Part shown: one piece after another, positions 25,680 through 34,000 of the stretch
How the letters are laid out: each line of letters opens with the position of its first letter
Position numbering within the stretch: the stretch's first letter is position 1
Assembly: GCA_947503925.1 (NCBI GenBank)
Contig: CANNFQ010000013.1
Location: forward strand, 1-64,000
Length of the DNA: 64,000 nucleotides
Source of the DNA: an uncultured Paracoccaceae bacterium
GTDB lineage: Bacteria; Pseudomonadota; Alphaproteobacteria; Rhodobacterales; Rhodobacteraceae
Direction: 5' to 3'
Translations under genes and position numbers: made by a program
The notes under the pieces: model-generated
Seen by the model: the letters and a program-made list of their open reading frames with translations, nothing else
Databases searched by the model: none
What the model was told of the DNA's origin: nothing

Positions 25680-26683
25680 TGGAAAAGGTGACGTCCCTGC
25701 AAGTGGCCCAACGCGCCGGGGTCAGCCAATCGGCGGTCAGCCGGGTGTTCACGCCGGGGGCATCGGCCAGCGCCAAGACGGTCGAAAAGGTGCGCAAGGC
25801 CGCCGAAGAACTGGGCTATCGCCCCAATATGATGGCGCGCGCGATGATCACCGGCAAAAGCCGGATCATCGGGCTGGTCGTCGCCTATCTGGACAATCAA
25901 TTCTATCCGCTTGCGATGGAACGGCTGTCCAATGCGTTGCAGGAACAGGGCTATCACATCCTTGTTTTTACGGCTGATAACAGTCGGGGCAATGTCGAAG
26001 AGGTGATGAAAGAACTGCTGGATTATCAGGTTGACGGGATCGTCACGGCCTCTGTTGGCATGACCAACGACCTGACGGATCGCTGTGCGGCTGCGGGCAT
26101 TCCGGTGGTGATGTTCAATCGGGGGCAGGATGGGGATCATGTATCCTCGGTCACCTCGGCCAATGTTGCAGGCGGGCGTAAGGTGGCGGAATTCCTGCTG
26201 TCCTGCGGGCACAAAAGCATTGCGCATATCAGCGGTTGGCAAGGGTCATCGACGGGGCGCGACCGGCAGCAAGGGTTTTGCGATGCGCTGGCGGCTGGCG
26301 GGGTGACCCCGCAGGTCATCGACGGAATGTATGACCGGGACACGGCGTCGGCAGCGACCCGGCAATTGATGGGCACGGACACCCCGCCGGATGCGATTTT
26401 TGTCGGCAACGATCACATGGCCTTTGCCGTCATGGACACGCTACGCGTCGAACTGGGGCTGCGGGTGCCGGATGACGTGGCCGTCGTGGGCTATGATGAT
26501 GTGCCGCTGGCGGCCTGGGCCGCCTATGACCTGACCACCATGCGCCAGCCGGTCAACCGGATGGTCGATGCAACGGTCAGCACGCTGCTGACGCGGATCA
26601 ATGATCCCGCAACCCCCGCCCGCCGGATCGAAATCGAAAGCCCGCTGATCCAGCGCGGCAGCACCAAAGGACCAATCGCATGA
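25679..26683 (+). CDS. LacI-family transcriptional regulator
   Basis: 334 residues. The helix-turn-helix TSLQVAQRAGVSQSAVSRVF starts at residue 5, followed by the hinge helix (YRPNMMARAM), and a periplasmic-binding-like effector domain (GKSRIIGLVVAYLDNQFYP ... VPDDVAVVGYDDVPLA) completes the LacI/GalR layout. The ATG at 25679 shares one base with the SDR stop. The likely targets are the two TTGCAAACGTATGCAA sites at 21767 and 21891. The inducer is probably the imported compound or a derivative. It overlaps the next gene by 4 bases. Confidence 0.93.
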   Translation: MEKVTSLQVAQRAGVSQSAVSRVFTPGASASAKTVEKVRKAAEELGYRPNMMARAMITGKSRIIGLVVAYLDNQFYPLAMERLSNALQEQGYHILVFTADNSRGNVEEVMKELLDYQVDGIVTASVGMTNDLTDRCAAAGIPVVMFNRGQDGDHVSSVTSANVAGGRKVAEFLLSCGHKSIAHISGWQGSSTGRDRQQGFCDALAAGGVTPQVIDGMYDRDTASAATRQLMGTDTPPDAIFVGNDHMAFAVMDTLRVELGLRVPDDVAVVGYDDVPLAAWAAYDLTTMRQPVNRMVDATVSTLLTRINDPATPARRIEIESPLIQRGSTKGPIA

Positions 26684-27660
26684 AGGGTTTCAACCCCAAA
26701 TGGAAAGACTTCCCCGACTATATCATCGGGATCACCAAGGAGATTTGGGAAGATCGCGGCATTGGCACGCTGAACCATTACTACGCCCCCGACATTCCAG
26801 TGCGCACGCCAATGGGGGTCGGCACAGGCAATCAGGCGGTCATCGCGTCCACCATGGCAACCTGTCACGAATTCCCGGATCGGGAACTGCTGGGCGAGGA
26901 TGTGATCTGGTCCGGCAATGACGATACCGGCTACCTGTCTTCGCACCGGTTGTTGACCAAGGCGACCCATTCGGCCGATGGGCAATTCGGGCCCGCGACA
27001 GGCAAGCACTGGCAGGTCTATGTGATCGCCGATTGCGCGGCCAAGGAAGATGTCATTTATGATGAATGGCTGGTGCGGGACTATGGCGGGATCGTCCGGC
27101 AGCTGGGGATGGATCCGCGCGAATACGCGGCAGGTCTGATCGAACGCGAGGGCGGGCCAGACAATTGCGGCAAACCCTTTACCCCGGCAATTGATATCGC
27201 GGGCGATTATACGGCGACGGGCAATGATAATGCGTGGGGGCAGCGCTATGCCGATACGCTGACCCGGATCATGAACCATGATTTTACCCATATCCGCGAA
27301 AGCTATGACCGGGCGGCGATCGGCGAATATGCCGGGGCCAAACGGGTCACGGGCTGGGATGGTGTGCTGGCTTTCTGGGTCGGGCTGCGGTCGTCCTTTC
27401 CGCATGCGGAGTTCAAGATCCACCACCAGATCGGGATGGATGCCGATATGCTGTCACCCCGCGCTGCGGTCCGCTGGTCGCTCGACGGGGTGCATGATGG
27501 TTGGGGCAGTTTTGGCGCACCCACCGGGGCAAAGGTGCATGTGATGGGCATGTGCCATGCAGAGTTCGGGCCATACGGGACGGATGGCGTGGGGCTGCGC
27601 CGTGAATTTGCACTTTATGACGAAATCGCCATTTGGAAACAGATTTTGATGCAAGCGTAA
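26680..27660 (+). CDS. NTF2/SnoaL-fold protein C, two domains
   Basis: 326 residues, read as two tandem NTF2-like domains (about 10-160 and 195-326), the same overall length and plan as protein A at 17447. Conserved-looking blocks include NHYYAPDIPVRTPMGVGTGNQ and FPDRELLGEDVIW in domain 1, and FPHAEFKIHHQIGM plus RAAVRWSLDGVHDGWG in domain 2. It ends LRREFALYDEIAIWKQIL. Members of this group are often annotated as ester-cyclase or nuclear transport factor 2 proteins without known substrates. It overlaps the LacI stop by 4 bases. Confidence 0.8.
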   Translation: MKGFNPKWKDFPDYIIGITKEIWEDRGIGTLNHYYAPDIPVRTPMGVGTGNQAVIASTMATCHEFPDRELLGEDVIWSGNDDTGYLSSHRLLTKATHSADGQFGPATGKHWQVYVIADCAAKEDVIYDEWLVRDYGGIVRQLGMDPREYAAGLIEREGGPDNCGKPFTPAIDIAGDYTATGNDNAWGQRYADTLTRIMNHDFTHIRESYDRAAIGEYAGAKRVTGWDGVLAFWVGLRSSFPHAEFKIHHQIGMDADMLSPRAAVRWSLDGVHDGWGSFGAPTGAKVHVMGMCHAEFGPYGTDGVGLRREFALYDEIAIWKQILMQA

Positions 27661-27664
27661 GCGC

Positions 27665-27729
27665 GTCCCGGGCTTGACCCGGGACCTCAGCCAGCAGGAA
27701 ACCAAGAGGTCCCGGATCAGGTCCGGGAC
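27665..27729. repeat. Double-hairpin palindromic element, copy 2
   Basis: GTCCCGGG-N5-CCCGGGAC (27665-27685) and GTCCCGGA-N5-TCCGGGAC (27709-27729), with the same GGGACCTC / GAGGTCCC pairing across the spacer as copy 1 at 23451-23514. The two copies bracket the HisD-like, SDR, LacI and NTF2-C genes. Confidence 0.8.
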
Positions 27730-27746
27730 GGCGTAAGGAAAAGAAG

Positions 27747-28712
27747 ATGACACCGCAAGAGATGGAACACCGCATCGTCCGCTATGGCGATCTGCAACCC
27801 TGCAAAACCGCCTTTATCGACGCGCATACGCCGGGATCGGACCAAAAGGAAAATTTCACGATCATTGGCGGGGGTGTGTCCGAAAGCCCCGATCAGCATG
27901 TCCATCTCGGTATCCCGCACGGGTTCAATATCGGGGCCGCAGGCCAGCCGCCGAAATGCCGCAACTCCCTGCATTCGCATCGCACGGCAGAGGTGTTTTT
28001 CGTGCTCAAGGGCCGCTGGCGGTTTTTCTGGGGCCGGCATGGTGATGCGGGCGAGGTGGTGCTGGAGGAAGGCGATATCTTTAACATCCCCACCGGTATC
28101 TTCCGGGGGTTTGAAAATATCGGCACCGATTACGGGATGATCATGGCGATCCTTGGTGGCGATGACGCGGGGGGTGGTGTGATCTGGGCGCCGCAGGTGA
28201 TCAGTGATGCGACCGATCACGGGCTGGTGCTTGGTGACAATGGCAAGCTTTACGACAGCAAAAAAAGCCAGACCCTGCCCGATGGCGTGGCCCCGATGCC
28301 GCTGCTGACAGATGATGAATTGAAAACCTATCCCGAACTGGCAGCCAGCGATGTGGTTCCTGGTTACGTCGCCCGCTATTGGGACCTGATGGCGATGGCC
28401 GACAAAGACCCGGTGGTGGTGATTGGCGAAAATGGCCTGTTGCGCGACAAGCCGGGGTTCGAAGTTGCCTTGATGAACCGCGCCTCCGCATCCGAGGCGA
28501 TGCATGCCCATGATCACCCATCCGTTCTGATGCCGATGCGCGGCCATTGGCGGATCAGTTGGGATGGCGGTGCCGCCACGCTGGCCCCCGGCGACACGAT
28601 GTCTGTGCCGGAAGGCTTGATGCATAATGCCGTCCCGTCGATGACCGGCGAGGCGAGCCTGTATCACGTCGTGGCCACGGGCGATCCCGCCGGGGCGACC
28701 TGGACAGGTTAA
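27747..28712 (+). CDS. Bicupin protein
   Basis: 321 residues with two cupin barrels. In domain 1 the metal motif is H-x-H-x4-E in LHSHRTAEVFFVLKGRW near residue 75, followed by GDIFNIPTGIFRGFEN. In domain 2 the motif begins AHDHPSVLMPMRGHW near residue 255, followed by GDTMSVPEGLMHN. In domain 2 the glutamate position is replaced by S/V, so metal binding there may differ. Cupins of this size are dioxygenases, isomerases or decarboxylases of small organic acids; the activity is unknown here. The start has an AAGGAAAAG site and lies just past a double-hairpin repeat. Confidence 0.85.
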   Translation: MTPQEMEHRIVRYGDLQPCKTAFIDAHTPGSDQKENFTIIGGGVSESPDQHVHLGIPHGFNIGAAGQPPKCRNSLHSHRTAEVFFVLKGRWRFFWGRHGDAGEVVLEEGDIFNIPTGIFRGFENIGTDYGMIMAILGGDDAGGGVIWAPQVISDATDHGLVLGDNGKLYDSKKSQTLPDGVAPMPLLTDDELKTYPELAASDVVPGYVARYWDLMAMADKDPVVVIGENGLLRDKPGFEVALMNRASASEAMHAHDHPSVLMPMRGHWRISWDGGAATLAPGDTMSVPEGLMHNAVPSMTGEASLYHVVATGDPAGATWTG

Positions 28713-28713
28713 A

Positions 28714-28780
28714 CGTTAACGCAGACACCGCGCGATGGGGTCCGACGTTTTGCCGACGTCCCGCCGACGCGCTGCCGACA
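28714..28780 (+). repeat. Iterated 11-bp CCGACG element, copy 2
   Basis: CGTTAAC, then GCGATGGGGT, then CCGACG, CCGACG, CCGACG, CCGACA starting at 28742, 28753, 28764, 28775, exactly 11 bp apart. It starts 1 bp after the bicupin stop and ends 15 bp before the next ATG, so it occupies the whole gap apart from the ribosome binding site. Same design and orientation (toward the downstream gene) as copy 1 at 4414-4482. Confidence 0.75.
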
Positions 28781-28795
28781 GGAAGGAAATGCCAA

Positions 28796-29923
28796 ATGGC
28801 CAAAGTCTTAACAACACACACAGGGTCATTGCCCCGCACGCAAGAGGTGGTCGATTTCATCTTCGCCCGCGAAAATTGCGAGGCCTATGATCAGGCCGCA
28901 TTTGATGCGGCAATGACTGCTGCGGTGTCAGAAACCGTTAGAAAACAAGTGGATGCAGGTATTGATATCGTCAGCGATGGCGAGACATCCAAGATCAGCT
29001 ACGCCACCTATGTCAAGGATCGCTATACCGGTTTCGACGGTGACAGCCCACGCAACGCGCCTGCCGACCTCAAGCAATTTCCCAGCTTTCTCAAACGCTT
29101 GGCCGATGATGGCGGCACCCCGCAATATGCAAGGCCGATGTGCGTGGGCGAGGTGACATCAAAAGGCCAGGGCGAGCTGGAAAAGGATATCGCCAACCTC
29201 AAATCCGCAATGGCCGACCATGGGGCGGAACGTGGTTTCATGAATGCGGCCTCACCTGGCGTGATCTCATTGTTTTTGCAGAATGATTTCTACAAAACGC
29301 GCGAGGCTTATCTGGCCGCTTTGGCTGATGCGATGAAGGCGGAATATGAGACAATCGTGGCCTCTGGCCTTGATCTGCAACTGGATTGTCCTGACCTCGC
29401 ACTGTCGCGTCACATGTTGTTTAACGATTTGTCGGATGATGAATTTCTAAAAATCGCGGCGTCCCATGTGGAGGCTTTGAACCACGCATTGTCAGATGTG
29501 CCTGCCGAAAAGGTGCGCGTGCATATCTGTTGGGGTAATTACGAGGGGCCGCATGTCTGCGACATTCCCATGTCCAAGATGTTTGATACGCTGATGTCGA
29601 CCAAATCGCGCTATGTGTTGTTTGAAACATCAAATCCACGCCACGGCCATGAATGGACCGTTTTCCGGGACCGTGCGGGCGATATACCGGATGGTAAGGT
29701 TTTGGTTCCCGGCGTGGTCGATACCACGACAAATTTTGTGGAACATCCTGAACTTGTCGCGCAACGCATTGAAAGATTTGTGGATATCGTCGGGTCTGAC
29801 CGCGTGGTTGCTGGGTCTGATTGCGGTTTTGGTACTTTCGCGGGCTTTGGTGCCGTCGATCCCGCCATCGCCTATGCCAAGCTGGGCGCATTGGCTGAAG
29901 GGGCCACAATCGCCGCACAATAG
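28796..29923 (+). CDS. Half-length MetE-like (cobalamin-independent methionine synthase C-domain) protein
   Basis: 375 residues matching only the C-terminal catalytic barrel of MetE, which is about 750 residues when complete. The zinc ligands look intact: H and C in VHICWGNYEG, E in VLFETSNPRHGHEW, and C in VAGSDCGFGTF. Without the N-terminal half, proteins of this class act on other methyl or thiol donors, for example thiol methyltransferases or epoxyalkane:coenzyme M transferase. The chemistry is probably thiol alkylation or its reverse, and the substrate is unknown. It is preceded by the 11-bp iterated element and has GGAAGGAA as ribosome site. Confidence 0.85.
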   Translation: MAKVLTTHTGSLPRTQEVVDFIFARENCEAYDQAAFDAAMTAAVSETVRKQVDAGIDIVSDGETSKISYATYVKDRYTGFDGDSPRNAPADLKQFPSFLKRLADDGGTPQYARPMCVGEVTSKGQGELEKDIANLKSAMADHGAERGFMNAASPGVISLFLQNDFYKTREAYLAALADAMKAEYETIVASGLDLQLDCPDLALSRHMLFNDLSDDEFLKIAASHVEALNHALSDVPAEKVRVHICWGNYEGPHVCDIPMSKMFDTLMSTKSRYVLFETSNPRHGHEWTVFRDRAGDIPDGKVLVPGVVDTTTNFVEHPELVAQRIERFVDIVGSDRVVAGSDCGFGTFAGFGAVDPAIAYAKLGALAEGATIAAQ

Positions 29924-29983
29924 ACGGTTGGACCGGACGGGTTTTTGGCCCATGTAAGGCATGGATCAAAAGGATGCCTGCGA

Positions 29984-31399
29984 ATGCTGAACCCGGTCAC
30001 CGACGCCTTTGAAGCCCAACTCCGGGCGGTATTGCCCGCCGCCGCGTTCAAAGAGGATGACACACCCTACCTGACCGAACCGCGCGGGCGCTGGGCAGGG
30101 CAGGGTTTGGTGGTCGCACCAGGGTCAACGCAAGAGGTTGCGACCGTGGTCAAAGCCTGCGCCGCTGCCCGGATCGGCATCGTTCCCTATAGTGGCGGCA
30201 CCGGGCTGGTCGGCGGGCAGTTGATGCCGGACGGCCCTGTACCGGTGGTGTTGTCATTGGAACGGATGAACCGCATCCGTGATGTCTATCCCACTGAAAA
30301 CGTTATGGTTTGTGATGCTGGCGTGATCTTGGCCGATGTGCAGAAGGCCGCGAAGGATGTGGGACGGTTGTTTCCCCTTTCGTTGGCGTCCGAAGGGTCA
30401 GCGCGGATTGGGGGGCTGCTGTCAACCAATGCGGGTGGGGTCAATGTGCTGCGTTATGGGAATGCCCGCGCGCAATGTCTGGGGCTGGAGGTCGTGCGCC
30501 CTGACGGCACGATCTGGCACGGGCTGACGCGCTTACGCAAGGACAATACCGGCTATGATCTGCGCAATCTGATGATCGGGGCCGAAGGCACGCTGGGCAT
30601 CATCACAGGGGCCGCGTTGAAACTGGCCCCGCAACCGGCAGAGATCGGGGCGGCGATAATGGTTGTGCCGTCGCCCGATGCGGCGCTGGACCTGCTGGCC
30701 TTGGCAGGCGAACGGATAGGAGATGGCATTTCCGCTTTTGAGATCATGCATCGCCAGGGGCTTGATTTTCTAGTCGAAACCGGGCTGGAAATAAAAGAGC
30801 CCTTTGAAGTTACCCCGGAATGGTGCGTGCTGATTGATGTCGGATTGCCCACGGGCCTGGCCCCCGATGCGGCGCTCGAGGGGCTGTTCGTGGCGGCATC
30901 TGAAAAGGGGTTGGTGACCGATGGTGTGGTTGCCCAAAGCCTGACGCAGCGCGACGCGTTCTGGCATATCCGCGAAAGCATCCCCGAGGCGAACCGTCGG
31001 ATCGGATCAATCAGTTCGCATGATATTTCTGTTCCGCTTAGCGCGATCCCGGCCTTTATCGAAAAAGGGGCCAGGGTTCTGGCTGATATCGGTGCATTTC
31101 GCATCAACTGTTTTGGCCATCTCGGCGATGGCAATCTGCATTACAATGTCTTTCCTATGCCCGGCAAAAGCCGTGATGATCACAAGGTTGAACGCCCGCT
31201 GATCAAAAAGGCGGTGCATGATCTGGTGCATGCGATGGACGGCTCTGTCAGTGCAGAACATGGTTTGGGGCGGCTGAAAGTGGACGATCTGGAACGCTAT
31301 GGTGATCCCGCCAAACTGGCCATGCTGCGCAGTATCAAGGATGCGCTGGACCCGGTAGGCATCATGAACCCCGGTGCCGTTTTGCGGCGGGGCGATTGA
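29984..31399 (+). CDS. FAD-linked oxidase (GlcD / D-2-hydroxyacid dehydrogenase type)
   Basis: 471 residues of the FAD-binding PCMH/VAO fold. The FAD pyrophosphate loop PYSGGTGLVGGQ is near residue 70, the second FAD block SEGSARIGGLLSTNAGG near 140, and the C-terminal FGHLGDGNLHYNV and SAEHGLGRLK motifs are typical of D-lactate/D-2-hydroxyglutarate/glycolate oxidases. I chose the ATG at 29984 with AAAGGA upstream. It follows the half-MetE gene by 60 bp and may oxidise a 2-hydroxyacid produced in the locus. The electron acceptor is unknown. Confidence 0.92.
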   Translation: MLNPVTDAFEAQLRAVLPAAAFKEDDTPYLTEPRGRWAGQGLVVAPGSTQEVATVVKACAAARIGIVPYSGGTGLVGGQLMPDGPVPVVLSLERMNRIRDVYPTENVMVCDAGVILADVQKAAKDVGRLFPLSLASEGSARIGGLLSTNAGGVNVLRYGNARAQCLGLEVVRPDGTIWHGLTRLRKDNTGYDLRNLMIGAEGTLGIITGAALKLAPQPAEIGAAIMVVPSPDAALDLLALAGERIGDGISAFEIMHRQGLDFLVETGLEIKEPFEVTPEWCVLIDVGLPTGLAPDAALEGLFVAASEKGLVTDGVVAQSLTQRDAFWHIRESIPEANRRIGSISSHDISVPLSAIPAFIEKGARVLADIGAFRINCFGHLGDGNLHYNVFPMPGKSRDDHKVERPLIKKAVHDLVHAMDGSVSAEHGLGRLKVDDLERYGDPAKLAMLRSIKDALDPVGIMNPGAVLRRGD

Positions 31400-31468
31400 G
31401 CCACGCTATCTTTTTGCGTGTGAATATGCTAACCCCGCCCAAAGTCATTTGATTAAAGGACCGGACGG

Positions 31469-32485
31469 GTGAAGGCTCGATTTGTTCCGGTGCGATATTT
31501 TTTTATCGCGCTTGTGCCGATACTTATCTTCTATCTTGACGCCGTGATCACGGATCATTTCCTGACGGCTGAATTGCCTGTGGGTCCTGAGATCCTGAGC
31601 GACGACCCAGCCTGGCTGGAAACCATCGGACGGTACCGGTTTCTGGGTGCGACCTGGTTTTTTGCTGCCTTGGCGTTGATGGTTTTTGCGATGGTGTTGT
31701 GGGATTTGATGCAACCGACGGCACCCCAGACCCGTATCGCCGCAGCGGTCGTTCTTGTCCTGATCTTTGTGCTCGCCATGTCGCCTACCGTTGATTATGC
31801 GCTGAACCCGGACGCGCTGCGCAATTATGACCGTCTGGGTGGCGCGCTGTTCGAGGCTGCATTGGGGCGCGGGTCTCTCCCTGGTTGCGAAACGCCGGAT
31901 GACAGCTGGCTTTTGGGTATTTGCGGCGACAACCCGATGATTTCGCTACTGAACCGCATGATGGATGTGGTCAACTTCTTTGCTGGGCTGGGTGTGGGTG
32001 GATTGGTCGTCGGCATGGTTTTGTGCCTTGAGGCGCAACGAACCGACGGGCTGGAAAGCCAGGCCGTGCAATTGCAACGCAATTTGCACCGGATGCGGCG
32101 GCAACTTTACCTGTCGGGATTGGTGCTGACCTTCGGCATCTTCTTTGCCACAAGTTGGATGCGCTGGCCGCTGCCAATGGTGGCAGAGGCGCATGAAGAT
32201 GCCTATGCGTCGGTGATATCGGCGGCGTCACTTTACACGGGTATTTATTTTTCGCTGCTGATCCTCAGTTTCTATCTGCCCGTCGCGGTGATCCTGGAAG
32301 GACGCAGGCGACATTTGATCCGGGTGGCGGAACAGGAGGCAACGCTGGTGGATGCCAAGACAAGGCTGGAATGGATCAAATCACATGGGCTGTTAAGCGA
32401 ACCGGCTGATGTTTATAAATCCGCCTTTGCACTGGCGGCCCCGATCCTTGCAGCATTTGCGGGTAACGTGCCGCTTGCGATCTAG
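31469..32485 (+). CDS. Unrecognised multi-span membrane protein
   Basis: 338 residues. Hydrophobic segments at about 9-26, 56-78, 90-106, 168-190, 217-235 and 255-277 suggest about six membrane helices, followed by a soluble C-terminal part with a charged coiled stretch (LEGRRRHLIRVAEQEATLVDAKTRLEWIKS; residues about 277-310). The start is GTG at 31469 with AAAGGA upstream. I do not recognise the family. It stands alone between the catabolic locus and two terminator hairpins. Confidence 0.75.
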   Translation: MKARFVPVRYFFIALVPILIFYLDAVITDHFLTAELPVGPEILSDDPAWLETIGRYRFLGATWFFAALALMVFAMVLWDLMQPTAPQTRIAAAVVLVLIFVLAMSPTVDYALNPDALRNYDRLGGALFEAALGRGSLPGCETPDDSWLLGICGDNPMISLLNRMMDVVNFFAGLGVGGLVVGMVLCLEAQRTDGLESQAVQLQRNLHRMRRQLYLSGLVLTFGIFFATSWMRWPLPMVAEAHEDAYASVISAASLYTGIYFSLLILSFYLPVAVILEGRRRHLIRVAEQEATLVDAKTRLEWIKSHGLLSEPADVYKSAFALAAPILAAFAGNVPLAI

Positions 32486-32496
32486 GGGCGCGGGCG

Positions 32497-32521
32497 GAAA
32501 AATCTGCGCGGCAGATTTTTC
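32497..32521. terminator. Bidirectional terminator hairpin 1
   Basis: GAAAAATCTGC, a GCG loop, then GCAGATTTTTC: 11 perfect pairs with A/T flanks. It lies 11 bp past the membrane protein gene. Confidence 0.8.
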
Positions 32522-32565
32522 GGGTTATGACGGGGGCGAGCAATGCGTCCCTGGGGTGCGACATC

Positions 32566-32588
32566 AAAAAATCTGTGACAGATTTTTT
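32566..32588. terminator. Bidirectional terminator hairpin 2
   Basis: AAAAAATCTG, a TGA loop, then CAGATTTTTT: ten pairs with a T6 run on each strand. It lies 4 bp before the apt stop and therefore serves the minus-strand gene. Confidence 0.8.
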
Positions 32589-32592
32589 CGCG

Positions 32593-33123
32593 TCAATCAC
32601 CATCGAATGCGCATAAGGCATGCACATTCATATCCAGCGCTTCCAGCTTTTTGCGCCCGCCCAAATCGGGCAGGTCGATGATGAAAGCGCAGCCCATCAC
32701 CTCGGCCCCCATCCGTTCGATCAGCTTGATCCCCGCCTCTGCCGTGCCGCCCGTGGCCAGAAGGTCATCAACCAACAGGATCTTCTCACCCGCCTGTAGC
32801 GCGTCGTCATGCACTTCCATGATCGCCTCACCATATTCCAGCGTATAGCTTTGTTCGATGGTTTTCCCCGGCAGTTTGCCTTTCTTGCGAATCGGCACGA
32901 AACCGACAGAGAGTTGATGCGCAATCGCCCCGCCAAGGATGAAGCCGCGTGCTTCCAGCCCGACAACCTTGTCGATGGGCTGGCCCGCATAGGGGTGGAG
33001 CAATTGATCGATGGCAATCCGAAACCCGCGCGGATCGCTAAAGAGCGTGGTTACATCCCGGAACATGATCCCCTCATGTGGGAAATCGGGAATTGTGCGG
33101 ATGTAGTCTTGGACAGTTTTCAT
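32593..33123 (-). CDS. apt: Adenine phosphoribosyltransferase
   Basis: This 176-residue enzyme salvages adenine with PRPP to AMP. The type I phosphoribosyltransferase PRPP loop [14 protein letters not shown] is at about residue 113, and the start [22 protein letters not shown] is the family signature. [12 protein letters not shown] is also typical. It follows mtnP after 10 bp on the same strand. MtnP releases adenine from methylthioadenosine, so the two form a salvage pair in one operon. Confidence 0.97.
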   Translation of the reverse strand: MKTVQDYIRTIPDFPHEGIMFRDVTTLFSDPRGFRIAIDQLLHPYAGQPIDKVVGLEARGFILGGAIAHQLSVGFVPIRKKGKLPGKTIEQSYTLEYGEAIMEVHDDALQAGEKILLVDDLLATGGTAEAGIKLIERMGAEVMGCAFIIDLPDLGGRKKLEALDMNVHALCAFDGD

Positions 33124-33133
33124 GGATTACCTT

Positions 33134-34000
33134 TTAAAGAACGCGGCCAGCAATGGCGTCGAGTTTGGAGATCAGGGTGGGGTCCCGTTTGTCGGGGGCG
33201 GTCATCAGCGCATATTCCAGCGCCCTGTCGCAACCATGCGGGCAAGGCGCGCGGTCCGGACCAAGCAGGGCGGGCAGGCGGCTGACAAGGTCTTGCGCCT
33301 TGGTCCCGTTGCCTTGCAGCGTTTTGATCACGTCGCTGACATCCACAGCCCCGTGATCGGGGTGCCAGCTGTCATAATCGGTGACCATGGCGATGGAGGC
33401 GTAGCAAATCTCGGCCTCGCGGGCGAGTTTCGCCTCGGGCATGTTGGTCATGCCGATCACGTGACAACCCCATTCGCGGTAAAGCTTGCTTTCGGCCTGT
33501 GATGAAAATTGCGGACCTTCCATGGCCAGATAAGTTGCGCCCCGACGCACGGTAATCCCGGCGTCGCGCCCTGCCGTTTCGCAGGCATCTGACAGCCGTT
33601 CACAAGTCGGATGGGCGACGCTGACATGGGCCACACAGCCGGTCCCGAAGAATGATTTCTCGCGGGCAAACGTCCGGTCGATGAATTGATCGACAATAAC
33701 GAAATCACCCGGCGCCATGTTTTCGCGAAATGATCCACAGGCGCTGACGCTGATGATATCGGTGACACCCAGCCGCTTCATCGCGTCGATATTCGCGCGG
33801 TAGGGCACTGTTGTTGGTGAATGCACATGCCCACGCCCGTGCCGGGGCAGGAATGCCATCGGAACGCCTTGCAGTACCCCGGTCAGGATATCGTCGGATG
33901 GCGTGCCCCATGGGCTGTCGACGCTGACCCATGCGGGGTCTTGCAACCTATCCATGTTGTAAATGCCCGATCCGCCGATAATACCGATTTTGGTTTGCAT
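33134..34000 (-). CDS. mtnP: S-methyl-5'-thioadenosine phosphorylase
   Basis: 288 residues of the trimeric purine nucleoside phosphorylase family. IGIIGGSGIYNMD starts the protein, FLPRHGRGH binds phosphate, and the MEGPQFSSQAESKLYREWGCHVIGMTNMPEAKLAREAE block recognises the methylthioribose and adenine parts. It cleaves methylthioadenosine, a by-product of polyamine and homoserine lactone synthesis, to adenine and methylthioribose-1-phosphate. It is the first gene of the mtnP-apt unit and is divergent from the SulP gene. Confidence 0.95.
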   Translation of the reverse strand: MQTKIGIIGGSGIYNMDRLQDPAWVSVDSPWGTPSDDILTGVLQGVPMAFLPRHGRGHVHSPTTVPYRANIDAMKRLGVTDIISVSACGSFRENMAPGDFVIVDQFIDRTFAREKSFFGTGCVAHVSVAHPTCERLSDACETAGRDAGITVRRGATYLAMEGPQFSSQAESKLYREWGCHVIGMTNMPEAKLAREAEICYASIAMVTDYDSWHPDHGAVDVSDVIKTLQGNGTKAQDLVSRLPALLGPDRAPCPHGCDRALEYALMTAPDKRDPTLISKLDAIAGRVL

